Shown here: piece by piece, positions 17,404-25,192 of the stretch
Position numbering within the stretch: position 1 is the stretch's first letter
How the letters are laid out: every line of letters begins with the position of its first letter
Assembly (NCBI GenBank): GCA_040755155.1
Contig: JBFMBP010000001.1
Coordinates: 1 to 39,987, forward strand
Source: Candidatus Omnitrophota bacterium
Lineage (GTDB): Bacteria; Hinthialibacterota; Hinthialibacteria; Hinthialibacterales; Hinthialibacteraceae
Direction of reading: 5' to 3'
Length of the DNA stretch: 39,987 nt
Made by a program: the position numbers and the translations under genes
The notes under the pieces: model-generated
Databases searched by the model: none
What the model was told of the DNA's origin: nothing
Seen by the model: the letters and a program-made list of their open reading frames with translations, nothing else

Positions 17404-17412
17404 CACTTTTTT
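17382..17412 (+). terminator. Terminator-like hairpin after the prepilin gene
   Basis: GATGGGTCA and TGACCCATC form a perfect 9-bp stem with a 3-nt loop. It is followed on the plus strand by CCAC and six T's. It lies about 87 nt after the prepilin stop and just before the convergent comEC end. It coincides with the right half of repeat family C, so the repeat may supply the terminator. Confidence 0.65.
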
Positions 17413-17429
17413 CTATCTTTTAGCGGCCG

Positions 17430-19907
17430 CTAATCGCTGTTTTTTTGATTGTTGCGATGTACATACGCCCGATTCGCTCTTGAGGCGTAGAGTTTCAAAC
17501 TCTGGCGCCAGGCGGCGAGTTGGATGGTTCCATCGTAGTCGGTGCGAAGTACGTGAGCGCCGATGGCGTAGAGGCGATTGCGCGCTTCTTCGCTGGGGTG
17601 GCCGTAGGCGTTGCGGCCCACCTGAATGACGGCGAATTCCGGCTGGGTTTCGGCGAGGAACTCGGCGCTGGAAGCGTAGCGGCTGCCGTGGTGGGGAACT
17701 TTCAAAACATCCACATCCCAATCATCGAATTTATCGCATAATCTCTTTTCGATTTTTTGGCCGATATCTCCCGTCAATAACACTTCCCAATCGCCGTATT
17801 GCAAAAGGAATACCAGGGAGGCGTCGTTTACGTCGCCCAGATTGTTCAGCGTCTCGTCGTCCGGATTCAGCGTCCATAATTTGGTTTGGCCGTCCAATTG
17901 GATTATGTCGCCCGCCCTCGCTTGGCGGCGCGGGATTTTACGCCGGTCGAGAACGCTTGAGAAATGGCGGTAGGTTTCGTTGGCGGGATCGGGGAGGCTT
18001 TCCAGAACCAGGCCGACGGGAAAAGCTTGCGCCGCCGCCGCCAGAGCGCCGATGTGGTCGGCCTGGGGGTGAGTGAGGGCCATCGCATCGATTCGCTGGA
18101 CGCCTTGCGCCAGGAGGTATTCCACAAGGAGCGGCTGGCGCTTTGCGGAAGCGGGTGGGCCGCCGTCGACGAGCATGACTTTGCCGCTGGGAGTTCGTAT
18201 AAGGGCGCAATCGCCCTGGCCGAGTCCGAGAAAATCGACGCGCAGCGGCTGCGCCCATTGGAGTAATGGGCCGGACCATAGCGCCAGGGCGGCGAGAAAC
18301 AGGGCAAGGTGAAAGGAGCGGAAGCGCAACTTGCGCATTCGGAACCATTCCAATGCCGGGCGGGCGAGCAGGATCATGACGAAAAAGAATAAGGCGAGCG
18401 GAAAGAGGCCGGGATTGGGAATAACGATGGAAAAGGCTTCGCGTCCGCCGAAGAAGTGGATGACGGCGGCGAGCAAGCTGCCGATGGCGAGCAATGGATA
18501 TTCCAGAGCGCGCGTCAGGATAGAGAAGGGAAGAAAGAGCGAGAGCGTCCAAAGATAAGCGGCGGGCATGAAGAACGCCGTCAGGGGAATGGCGGCTAAG
18601 TTTCCGAGAACGGCGCTCCAAGGAAGGCGGTGGAAGTAATAAATTGTGAACGGCGCCAGACCGGCAACGACGATGGTTGAAGTGGAAAGGCTGCGGACGA
18701 ATCCGCGAAAAAGCCAAGGGAGGCGCGAACACAGCCAGGCATCCAGCGGTTGATAAAGGAACAGCATCAGTACGGCGGCGAAGGAGAGTTGGAACGAAGG
18801 GAGAAACAACTCGCCGGGATAGAGAAAGAGGATGGCCAGGGCGGCCAGGCCTAGCATATTGAGTGGATGGGCGCGGCGTTCGGTGAAATAGCTTCCAAGC
18901 AGAACGAAAGCCATTAAAACCGCGCGCAAGGCGGGGACGCAGACGCCTACCATCGATAAATAGAAAACTCCCAAAACGGCGGTGAGGAAAGCCGATCGGC
19001 GGCGGGTTAATCCCATACGCTTTAAAAGACTCGCGAATCCAAAAAGAATGAAGGTTGCGTGCAAGCCGCTGATGGAGGTGATATGCGCGAGACCCGATTT
19101 TTGCAGATTGTCGTTGAGGCGGGAGGAAAGGTTGGAACGTACGCCGAAGGCAATAGCTGCAACTAGCGCCGCGATATCGCCCCTGTCTTTCTCCGGAAGC
19201 GAGAGCCGTTGCTGGACGGCGTTCGCCGCCGCATAAGCCAAGCCGCGCGGACGGCTCCAACGGCGCGGCGAAGGTTGAATCTGGACGGAATCTTTTTGGG
19301 CGTAGGCGGCGGCGAAGATGTTTTGGGAATAGCGGTATTCCTGGAAATTAAAGGGGGTGGGAACGCCGGGGCCGCGGACGGGATAAATGGCGCCTTGCGC
19401 TTGAATCCTATCGCCGGGAGCGGCGGTTTGTACGTCATCAGCGCGGCAGAGAAGTTCGATGTTGGCGGGGAAGGGGCGCTCGCGGTTCCATTTTTCCAAA
19501 CGGACGCCGCTGAGAATTATAGACGCCGATCCGCTTTCGTAATTTCGGATTTCTTCCACTTTGCCGGAGACAGTTTGCTCGCCCTGCCGCGCGAGATCGG
19601 CGGCGCGGGCGTCCATGTGACGCTGCGACAGCAGCATGGATTCCATGCGGACGGCGCCGAGCGAGGCGGCTAAAGCCAAAGCCATCATGCGATGAAAACG
19701 CTGGTTGCGGCGCAGGGAATCGCGGCGGCTCGCCGCCGCCCACCATAAAGCGAGTAGAAATACGATAGGAAGCGTAACAGCGAGGGGGGATGGAAAGGCG
19801 CGGGCGTAGACGATTCCCGCTATGAATGCCAAGGCCAAACCGAACATAGGTCGCGGAGGTTCGGCGTGAAAACCGTTCGGCTGAGAATCATGCGGTTGCC
19901 TGTTCAT
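17430..19907 (-). CDS. comEC: DNA internalization / competence protein ComEC (Rec2)
   Basis: An 825-residue inner-membrane protein of the ComEC/Rec2 family, the channel that passes one DNA strand into the cytoplasm during natural transformation. Three parts are in the usual order: an N-terminal membrane and OB-like region (about 20-205); the competence membrane domain (about 235-525) with its SGLAHITSISGLH motif at 271-283; and a C-terminal metallo-beta-lactamase-like domain (about 555-800) with GLGQGDCALI, LVDGG, THPQADHIG at 612-620, LLTGDIG and VPHHGS (737-742). The length is typical for a full three-domain protein. ATG 19907 has only a weak ribosome binding site; Met21 is an alternative start. 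With the nearby prepilin it hints at, but does not prove, transformation ability. Confidence 0.95.
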   Translation of the reverse strand: MNRQPHDSQPNGFHAEPPRPMFGLALAFIAGIVYARAFPSPLAVTLPIVFLLALWWAAASRRDSLRRNQRFHRMMALALAASLGAVRMESMLLSQRHMDARAADLARQGEQTVSGKVEEIRNYESGSASIILSGVRLEKWNRERPFPANIELLCRADDVQTAAPGDRIQAQGAIYPVRGPGVPTPFNFQEYRYSQNIFAAAYAQKDSVQIQPSPRRWSRPRGLAYAAANAVQQRLSLPEKDRGDIAALVAAIAFGVRSNLSSRLNDNLQKSGLAHITSISGLHATFILFGFASLLKRMGLTRRRSAFLTAVLGVFYLSMVGVCVPALRAVLMAFVLLGSYFTERRAHPLNMLGLAALAILFLYPGELFLPSFQLSFAAVLMLFLYQPLDAWLCSRLPWLFRGFVRSLSTSTIVVAGLAPFTIYYFHRLPWSAVLGNLAAIPLTAFFMPAAYLWTLSLFLPFSILTRALEYPLLAIGSLLAAVIHFFGGREAFSIVIPNPGLFPLALFFFVMILLARPALEWFRMRKLRFRSFHLALFLAALALWSGPLLQWAQPLRVDFLGLGQGDCALIRTPSGKVMLVDGGPPASAKRQPLLVEYLLAQGVQRIDAMALTHPQADHIGALAAAAQAFPVGLVLESLPDPANETYRHFSSVLDRRKIPRRQARAGDIIQLDGQTKLWTLNPDDETLNNLGDVNDASLVFLLQYGDWEVLLTGDIGQKIEKRLCDKFDDWDVDVLKVPHHGSRYASSAEFLAETQPEFAVIQVGRNAYGHPSEEARNRLYAIGAHVLRTDYDGTIQLAAWRQSLKLYASRANRAYVHRNNQKNSD

Positions 19908-19970
19908 GGGGGTCTGCTATGATTTCCTCATCTTACGCCAATCCGCTTTGCGATTGTTGCTTTTCGAATT

Positions 19971-20037
19971 CCTCTCCCAAGATTGGGAGAGGTTAGGTGA
20001 GGGTTGATAACAGAACATATAAGAACCTCACCCTAAT
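19971..20037. repeat. Dispersed repeat family A, copy 2 (inverted, truncated)
   Basis: Inverted relative to copies at 7081 and 37444. The palindrome CCTCTCCCAAGATTGGGAGAGG is intact at 19971-19992, followed by TTAGGTGAGGGTTGAT. The far end is truncated after CCTCACCCTAA and runs within a few bases into the AGGAG ribosome binding site of the radical SAM gene, so the element forms most of that gene's leader. Confidence 0.8.
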
Positions 20038-20051
20038 TCTCAGGAGCCGTC

Positions 20052-21137
20052 ATGCGCCTTCCCGCCTTTTTACGCCGATCCCGTCCATCCCTTGACGAGG
20101 AATGGAGTGGATATCCGGAGTCTCGGCTCAAGGACATCATCCTCTTTCTGACGGATCGATGCAATATGCGCTGCGATCATTGCATGTTCTGGAAGCGCAT
20201 CGACGCGCCTGGAAATGAAATGGCCTTAGAGGAGTTGCAGCGGATCGCCCTGTCGGCGCCGCCGCTGCGCACGGCGGCAATGACCGGAGGGGAGCCGTTC
20301 TTGCGCAACGATCTCGCCAAAATCGTAGAGATTTTTTTCCGCGATAACCATACGCATCATATTCAGATCAATACTAATGGCCTGCTGTTGGAACGGATGG
20401 AAGAATTGGCGCAGCGGGATTTGGCGGCGCGTTACGAGCGGCATCTGACGTTTCAAATCAGTCTGGATGGCCTGGAAGAGACGCACGAGCGGCTGCGGCG
20501 CGCGCCGGGAAGTTTCAAAAAAATTGTACGCAACGCCAAGCGGCTGGCGGAGCTGGCGAAAGAACATCCTTATTTCCACGCCGTCATCCTAACCAATATC
20601 AATAAAGAAAATTATCATGAAATCGAAGCCACGGCGGATTATATCCGGGAAAATACCGGCATCGCCCACGCTTTCGATTTGGTGCGGGGAGCGGGATTTT
20701 CTGCCTGGAACGTGCCGGAAGCGATTTTGGAAAACGAGGATCCTCGAGATTGCGGCCTTCCTCCCTTGGAGGCATTGGAATCCATCGTCGAAACGGTAAA
20801 GCGCATCTACGCCCGCGACGGCGCGGATTTCGGCCCCTTCATGCGGCAGATGGAGATTCAAGCGGCTTTGTATTTGGGTAAGCCGACGCCCTATCGCTGC
20901 CTGACGGCGGGGCGCACCATCGGCGCGATCTACAGCGACGGCGCCGTGGCGGCCTGCGAGTTCACCAAACCGTTCGCCCATCTGGCCGATTACGATTTCG
21001 ACCTGGGACGTTTGTGGAATTCCCTTGAGGCGCAGGAGCGGCGGGGGCAGATTACCGGCTGCGTCTGCTGCCATACTTGTTTCGTATTGACCAGCCTTCA
21101 GGAGTGGGAAGATCGGCGGGTAGCCAGACGATCGTAA
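20052..21137 (+). CDS. Radical SAM protein with SPASM-like C-terminal cysteines
   Basis: A 361-residue cytoplasmic iron-sulfur enzyme. TDRCNMRCDHCMFW gives the CxxxCxxC cluster ligands Cys37, Cys41 and Cys44. The TGGEP S-adenosylmethionine-binding motif follows (about 78-82), then INTNGLLL and QISLDG barrel strands. The C-terminal third holds additional cysteines (YRCLTAGRTIGAIYSDGAVAACEF and CVCCHTC), as in SPASM/twitch proteins that bind auxiliary clusters. These enzymes use radical chemistry on peptides, nucleotides or small molecules. No precursor peptide or dedicated partner is evident; a family 2 glycosyltransferase is the next gene on the strand, 394 bp away. AGGAG lies 6 nt upstream of ATG 20052. 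The family is sure, the substrate is unknown. Confidence 0.92.
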   Translation: MRLPAFLRRSRPSLDEEWSGYPESRLKDIILFLTDRCNMRCDHCMFWKRIDAPGNEMALEELQRIALSAPPLRTAAMTGGEPFLRNDLAKIVEIFFRDNHTHHIQINTNGLLLERMEELAQRDLAARYERHLTFQISLDGLEETHERLRRAPGSFKKIVRNAKRLAELAKEHPYFHAVILTNINKENYHEIEATADYIRENTGIAHAFDLVRGAGFSAWNVPEAILENEDPRDCGLPPLEALESIVETVKRIYARDGADFGPFMRQMEIQAALYLGKPTPYRCLTAGRTIGAIYSDGAVAACEFTKPFAHLADYDFDLGRLWNSLEAQERRGQITGCVCCHTCFVLTSLQEWEDRRVARRS

Positions 21138-21531
21138 CAGATTACGTTACGTACTTTGTGTTCCCTTGCCCTTTGGGCTGATCTTTACCCACAAGTCGAA
21201 CAAAATATTTAAGAGAAAAACCAAGATTTTATTGATCGTCTCGTTTTTGAATCACGAAAACACGAAAGGGCGCGAATACCACGAAATTTTTGAATCACGG
21301 ATTTCGCGGACGATTCGGATTTTATGGAGTTAACATACGTTTTTCCGTCCCAGCCTTGAAAGGCTGGGCTATTATCAAATGCCCCTTTAAAGGGGCAAAT
21401 GGTAATAGCCCCCCGTTTTAACGGCGGGTTGATTTTTTAATCTAGCCATCTTTTATTCTTTGCAATCTCGATGCAGGCATTCATAATTCCTCAATACTTG
21501 TGGGGAAAGATCAGCCGTTTGGGAGAGGAAT
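21138..21531. repeat. Intergenic region with repeat family B copy 2 and a cluster of three palindromes
   Basis: No gene is visible. Positions 21244-21328 carry family B (TTTGAATCACGAAAACACGAA through GAATCACGGATTTCGCGGA), the counterpart of 13090-13170. Positions 21349-21427 carry three successive palindromes: CCCAGCCTTGAAAGGCTGGG (21349-21368), GCCCCTTTAAAGGGGC (21381-21396, within larger CTATTA/TAATAG flanks), and an imperfect CCGTTTTAACGG centred near 21418. Confidence 0.8.
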
Positions 21532-22497
21532 ATGAAAAGCGGCTATCTTAATACGGATTGGCGTGAGGGCGAAAGACGGGAGACCATGAGCGAAATAAGC
21601 GTGGAATCTATGCCCATGATTTCCGCCGTGCTGGTCAGCTGGAATCGGCTGGATTATCTACAAAAAGCCGTCCAGTCGCTGCGGGCGCAGAATTATCCCA
21701 ACTTGGAAATCGTTATCGTCGATAACGGATCCAGCGACGGCTCCGCCGAATGGCTGGGGGAGCAAAAGGATATTGTCTCGATTCAAAACCCCCGCAACCG
21801 GGGCGCCAGCGCCGCGCGCAATCAGGGAACGCGGATCGCGCAAGGCGAGTATGTCCTATATATGGATTCCGACGCGGAATTGGTTACGCCGGGAGCGCTG
21901 GCGCGGATGGCGCAGGAATTGGAGCGGCAGCCATTGACGGCGGGAGCGGCGGGCTTGATCTACGCGGATGCGGAATTGCAAACATTATGGTGCTGCTCGC
22001 CGTGCATGAATTGGGAAGGGTATCACGATCCGGCTGCATCGCTGCAAGTCGTGGAGGAGGCGGAGATTCTTTCGACGTGTTTCAGTCTTTTTCGCCATTC
22101 CGCTCTGCGGGAGGCGGGAGGCTTCGACGAATTTTTCTTTTATCTTTACGAAGACGGCGATCTCTGCGAGCGCATCCGCAAACGGGGCTATCGTTTGCGC
22201 ATCTTTCCCGATATCGCCATCGTTCATCATTACGCCGAGCCGGGGCGGACGCGGCGGGGGCAGATCGCTTTTCATTATTACCACGAGCGGCTGCGGATGT
22301 ATTATATTTTGAAGAATTGGGGCTTGCGGCGTTTTCTTCAATCTTGGGCGACAAAAGTCTCGCATACTCTTGACTTTAAAAAAAATTTCCCTTATCTTCC
22401 TATTATATGCTATATTGATATTTACGCTTGGCGGGCTTCGTTAATGCTTCTTGCTTACCCTATCATAAGAGCCAGGCGGCGTAAACAATGGATTTAG
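21532..22497 (+). CDS. Family 2 glycosyltransferase
   Basis: A 321-residue GT-A fold glycosyltransferase that transfers sugar from a nucleotide-sugar donor, probably onto a surface polysaccharide or lipid acceptor at the cytoplasmic membrane face. Motifs in order: the N-terminal strand ISAVLVSWNRLDYL, the EIVIVDNGSSDGS nucleotide-binding segment, GASAARNQG, and the metal-binding DSD at residues 112-114 (YMDSDAEL). The acceptor/base region is EDGDLCERIRKRGYRL, and the tail is aromatic and basic (YYHERLRMYYILKNWG). GGGAGAGGAA precedes ATG 21532; a second ATG at 21586 with GGGAG upstream would remove 18 poorly conserved residues and is almost as good. The gene stands alone rather than in a polysaccharide cluster. 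Confidence 0.92.
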   Translation: MKSGYLNTDWREGERRETMSEISVESMPMISAVLVSWNRLDYLQKAVQSLRAQNYPNLEIVIVDNGSSDGSAEWLGEQKDIVSIQNPRNRGASAARNQGTRIAQGEYVLYMDSDAELVTPGALARMAQELERQPLTAGAAGLIYADAELQTLWCCSPCMNWEGYHDPAASLQVVEEAEILSTCFSLFRHSALREAGGFDEFFFYLYEDGDLCERIRKRGYRLRIFPDIAIVHHYAEPGRTRRGQIAFHYYHERLRMYYILKNWGLRRFLQSWATKVSHTLDFKKNFPYLPIICYIDIYAWRASLMLLAYPIIRARRRKQWI

Positions 22498-22521
22498 GAA
22501 GAGGGCAAGCAGAGTAACCGC

Positions 22522-22550
22522 TTGACTTTTTTTTGTTAAAGTTATAGATT
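22522..22550 (+). promoter_or_regulatory. Candidate promoter for the Ala/Gly-rich secreted protein gene
   Basis: TTGACT (22522-22527) is followed by a T-rich spacer and TATAGATT. Using TATAGA (22543-22548) the spacer is 15 bp; using TAGATT (22545-22550) it is 17 bp. It lies about 210 bp upstream of the start at 22760, leaving a long leader. Confidence 0.5.
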
Positions 22551-22643
22551 AAATCGTCGAAAATAGAGAAAAGGGAAAGTACGCCTGTAGGCTTTTTTGT
22601 TTTAATAATCGGCTTTATATTATTGAAAAAGGATGTTATTGGT

Positions 22644-22685
22644 ATGAACGAGCGGCGATCGAAAGGAGGCAAGACCGACAACTAA
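22644..22685 (+). other. Possible 13-codon leader ORF
   Basis: ATG 22644 opens a 13-codon frame (MNERRSKGGKTDN) with AAAGGATG about 10 nt upstream, inside the long leader of the gene at 22760. The frame itself contains a second AAAGGAGG at 22660-22667. Translation is unproven; it may be only part of the leader RNA. Confidence 0.25.
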
Positions 22686-22759
22686 CTCATTTGCTCCTCT
22701 AAACAATTGGTGATTTTCACCAAAACATCTTCACAACTCCCGAAAGGAGGATTATCCGA

Positions 22760-24109
22760 ATGAGAAAAGTGCCGGTTCTTACTCTAGTAAGCCTGGCGGC
22801 GGTGCTCGCCTTTGCGGCGACGCCGGTATTCGCTTTGGTGATCACGAATGGACCCGCGATTGACGATAACAATCGCGTGGTGGGAAAAGACGGCGGCAAC
22901 ATCTTTTATAATGGCGTCGTTGCCGGCGTTCCCGTACAATCCGTCGTAAAGCTGGGGCTGCCTGCTGGCGGCGCCGTCTCTCCGGGCGGCGTTACTGGCG
23001 CGGCGTTGCAGGTTACGATTGGCGAAGTCACCCTGGCTGCCGACCGCACCCGCTCTTCCGCCATTAAGGCCTCTGGCGCCAACTCCGCCGCTTTTGGCGG
23101 ATTGTCCGCTACGCTGAACGCGGATGGCTCTTATGCGGTTAGCGGCGATGCCACTTTCGCCGCTCCGTACATCGTATCGTTCGGCGCGAAGGATGCTTCC
23201 GGCAAGGCTGCCGCTCAGTTGCTGGCCGCCCCCGCCGTGAAGGTCTCCTTGGCTGCCGCCGATAACGGCCAAGCGCCTGCTGGAACCCTGGCTGCTGCTC
23301 AGGTTGCTCTGAATGGCGAAAACGCCGTCTTCACCGTTGCGGCTGGTCAAGGTACATTGGTATTCGCCAATAACACCGTGGCCGTCGGTGGATATGCGAC
23401 CGTTTCCTGCGATTACAATGCCTCCGCTGGCAGCGTAACCATCGCCGTGATTGGTTTCGATGGCGGATTGGATGGCAGCGTAGTTAAGTACATGCAAGCC
23501 GCTGGCGGCAACGTAGCGGTTGGCAAAACGAAGAACATCGCCGTATCGTTTAACTCCCTTACGGGCAAAGTTCTTCCCGCTATCCAAGTAACTGGCTCTG
23601 GCGCTGCGACAGTCACGATCACGAACCTGAAAGTGGTCAAGGCTGCTCCGGTGACTGACTATGCTTTGAATCCGAAAGCCGCTTATGGCGTGACGGTCGA
23701 TGGCTCCATGACCAACGTCAATGGCCAAAGCGCTGGCCCGGTAACGGCTGCTGAAGGTGGATTCAAACTCGCTGGTTCTCAAGGCGGCGACAAACTGTCC
23801 AACGTATTCACCGTTGTGAATGACGTGGGCGGCGGCGCGGTTACGGCCGAATGCGCTGTTAAAGGCGCTGGCACAGGCACGTTTGCGTTGGTTTTGACGG
23901 ATGGCGCTAATACCGTCAATTCTTACACCGCGGGCAGTCAACTTTCCGCGAGCGACTTCAAAACCATCGTCGCTTCGGGAACGTTTTCCGCTAAAGGCCC
24001 GGCCTATCTAGTTGCTCAAGCTGCTGGCTTTGACGCTGTGGCCAAAGGCTTCGCCATCCGCAAGATTGACGATGCGGCTGGTTCCTTTGACGCCAACCTG
24101 GTTAACTAA
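22760..24109 (+). CDS. Ala/Gly/Val-rich secreted protein, possible abundant surface protein
   Basis: A 449-residue secreted protein I cannot assign to a family. A signal peptide (residues 1-25, ending PVFA) precedes a sequence very rich in Ala, Gly, Val, Asn and Ser and low in Cys, Trp and Met. It consists of short alternating segments that predict beta-sandwich structure. A repeated style (GNIFYNGVVAGVPVQ, GNVAVGKTKNIAVSFN, GAATVTITNLKVVKA) suggests two or three beta domains, but I see no clear sequence repeat. AAAGGAGG sits 10 nt before ATG 22760, a long leader with a promoter-like sequence precedes it, a strong terminator follows 27 nt after the stop, and the codon choice is strongly skewed (many GCT, GGC, AAC). 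Together these suggest high expression, as for a surface-layer or other major extracellular protein. The role is inferred only. Confidence 0.8.
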   Translation: MRKVPVLTLVSLAAVLAFAATPVFALVITNGPAIDDNNRVVGKDGGNIFYNGVVAGVPVQSVVKLGLPAGGAVSPGGVTGAALQVTIGEVTLAADRTRSSAIKASGANSAAFGGLSATLNADGSYAVSGDATFAAPYIVSFGAKDASGKAAAQLLAAPAVKVSLAAADNGQAPAGTLAAAQVALNGENAVFTVAAGQGTLVFANNTVAVGGYATVSCDYNASAGSVTIAVIGFDGGLDGSVVKYMQAAGGNVAVGKTKNIAVSFNSLTGKVLPAIQVTGSGAATVTITNLKVVKAAPVTDYALNPKAAYGVTVDGSMTNVNGQSAGPVTAAEGGFKLAGSQGGDKLSNVFTVVNDVGGGAVTAECAVKGAGTGTFALVLTDGANTVNSYTAGSQLSASDFKTIVASGTFSAKGPAYLVAQAAGFDAVAKGFAIRKIDDAAGSFDANLVN

Positions 24110-24136
24110 GTTAACTGGATAGTTCAAATCGCAATC

Positions 24137-24180
24137 GAAAGGGGGAAGGCTGAAAGGCCCTCCCCCTTTTTCTATTTTTT
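24137..24180 (+). terminator. Strong rho-independent terminator after the Ala/Gly-rich protein gene
   Basis: AAAGGGGGAAGGC pairs with GGCCCTCCCCCTTT (11-12 bp with a small mismatch, TGAAA loop), followed by T-rich sequence TTCTATTTTTTCTTTC. It begins 28 nt after the stop codon. Confidence 0.9.
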
Positions 24181-24201
24181 CTTTCTTCTTACCGTAAAAT
24201 C

Positions 24202-24278
24202 GTAGGATGGGTCGCGCCGTTTGACCCATCAAAGATTGCCTCGTTAAATATCGATGGGTCAAAAAACATGTCCCATCC
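24202..24278. repeat. Dispersed repeat family C, copy 2
   Basis: Two successive hairpins. The first is GATGGGTC...GACCCATC around GCGCCGTTT. The second is GATGGGTCA...TGTCCCATC around an A-rich loop. It matches 17340-17403. It lies between the terminator of the previous gene and the toxin-antitoxin-like pair. Confidence 0.78.
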
Positions 24279-24369
24279 AACTTTTCTAAAAGCCGATGTA
24301 TAATAGAGAATGAGCCTGTGAAGTTAAAGTGTAAATCCTATAAAAATTATGAAAGGAGGATAGGTTCCT

Positions 24370-24567
24370 ATGTCGAATACGATCGATGTCCGAGACTTGA
24401 CGGAAGAAGACGTAAAACTGGTGCAGGAACTTGTGAACAAACTTAGGGAAAAGACGCAAGTACAAAATACCGCTGCGGGACGGGATGTCGATTCCGAGCC
24501 GCTCCGTACTCGGCCATTGAGCGCAAAAGGAAAAATCAACCGTAAGGAAATCTATGATTACCTCTGA
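24370..24567 (+). CDS. Small putative antitoxin partner of a PIN-domain protein
   Basis: A 65-residue protein starting at ATG 24370, with AAAGGAGGA about 10 nt upstream. It overlaps the downstream PIN-domain gene by 14 nt. The first half is one helix (LTEEDVKLVQELVNKLREKTQ). The second half is polar with a basic/hydrophobic tail RPLSAKGKINRKEIYDYL, which could be the toxin-wrapping segment. By position, size and overlap it is the likely VapB-type antitoxin, but I do not recognise a standard DNA-binding fold (AbrB, RHH or Phd). Many environmental VapC partners have this short form. The gene is credible; the antitoxin label rests on context. Confidence 0.72.
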   Translation: MSNTIDVRDLTEEDVKLVQELVNKLREKTQVQNTAAGRDVDSEPLRTRPLSAKGKINRKEIYDYL

Positions 24568-24997
24568 AACTGCGCTCCTTGACGCCAACGTTCTCGTATA
24601 CGCCTACGACGAATCTTCCCCCTACCATGCGGCGGCGCTGCAGCTCGTGGAAAAAGGACGGGGGGGCGAAATTTCTCTCTGTCTTACGCCGCAAGTTCTC
24701 AACGAGTTCTTTGCCGTCATCACCGATCCCCGCCGGGTTGCGCATCATTTCACCGCTCAAGAAGCGCTACAGGAAATGGTGAAATTTTATCGCTCTAAAC
24801 GCATCCTGACCATCTTCCCGAATTCCCTGACGATTGAGATTATGCTGGAACTTCTTAAGCGGCATCCCGTCGTCAAACAGGATATCTTTGATCTTCAGTT
24901 GGCGGCCACTATGCTCGCAAACAACATCACCCGCATTTATACCTATAACGCCGAGGATTTTATCAAGTTTAGCGAGATTGAAACGTTAACCCCGTAA
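24554..24997 (+). CDS. PIN-domain ribonuclease (VapC-like toxin)
   Basis: A 147-residue PIN-domain protein. The acidic metal-binding residues are in the expected places: Asp10 in LLDANVLVYA, Glu51 in TPQVLNEFF, and Asp110/Asp113 in KQDIFDLQLAATM. The late YTYNAEDF segment also fits the family. VapC-type toxins cut specific RNAs such as tRNA and are neutralised by the co-expressed small antitoxin, here the gene overlapping by 14 nt upstream. ATG 24554 lies within the antitoxin reading frame, which implies translational coupling. The catalytic set is complete, so the nuclease is probably active. A role in stress or persistence is possible; a simple processing nuclease is the alternative. Confidence 0.9.
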   Translation: MITSETALLDANVLVYAYDESSPYHAAALQLVEKGRGGEISLCLTPQVLNEFFAVITDPRRVAHHFTAQEALQEMVKFYRSKRILTIFPNSLTIEIMLELLKRHPVVKQDIFDLQLAATMLANNITRIYTYNAEDFIKFSEIETLTP

Positions 24998-25192
24998 AGA
25001 ACGACATTTTCAGTTGCGTAGGGTGGACGCAACGCGCAGCTCGCCTTCATTCCTATACCCGTTTTCTATTACAAATTTTTGCAATCAGTTTTTAATCTTG
25101 TGATATTGTTGCTAATAAGGCAGCTATGGGGATTTGTTGAATCGAAACCCCATACGGGCCGTCTCATCCAACGCTAGAGGAGGGAACATATC

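Noticed and set aside
17938-19260. A 440-codon minus-strand frame within comEC
   Set aside because: It lies entirely inside comEC in another frame, is Arg/Pro/Ser-rich and has no motif; comEC has complete family motifs.
22784-23941. A 385-codon open frame on the minus strand, opposite the Ala/Gly-rich secreted protein gene
   Set aside because: It has no signal peptide, motif or ribosome binding site, and it exists because the biased codons of the plus-strand gene avoid stops on the other strand.
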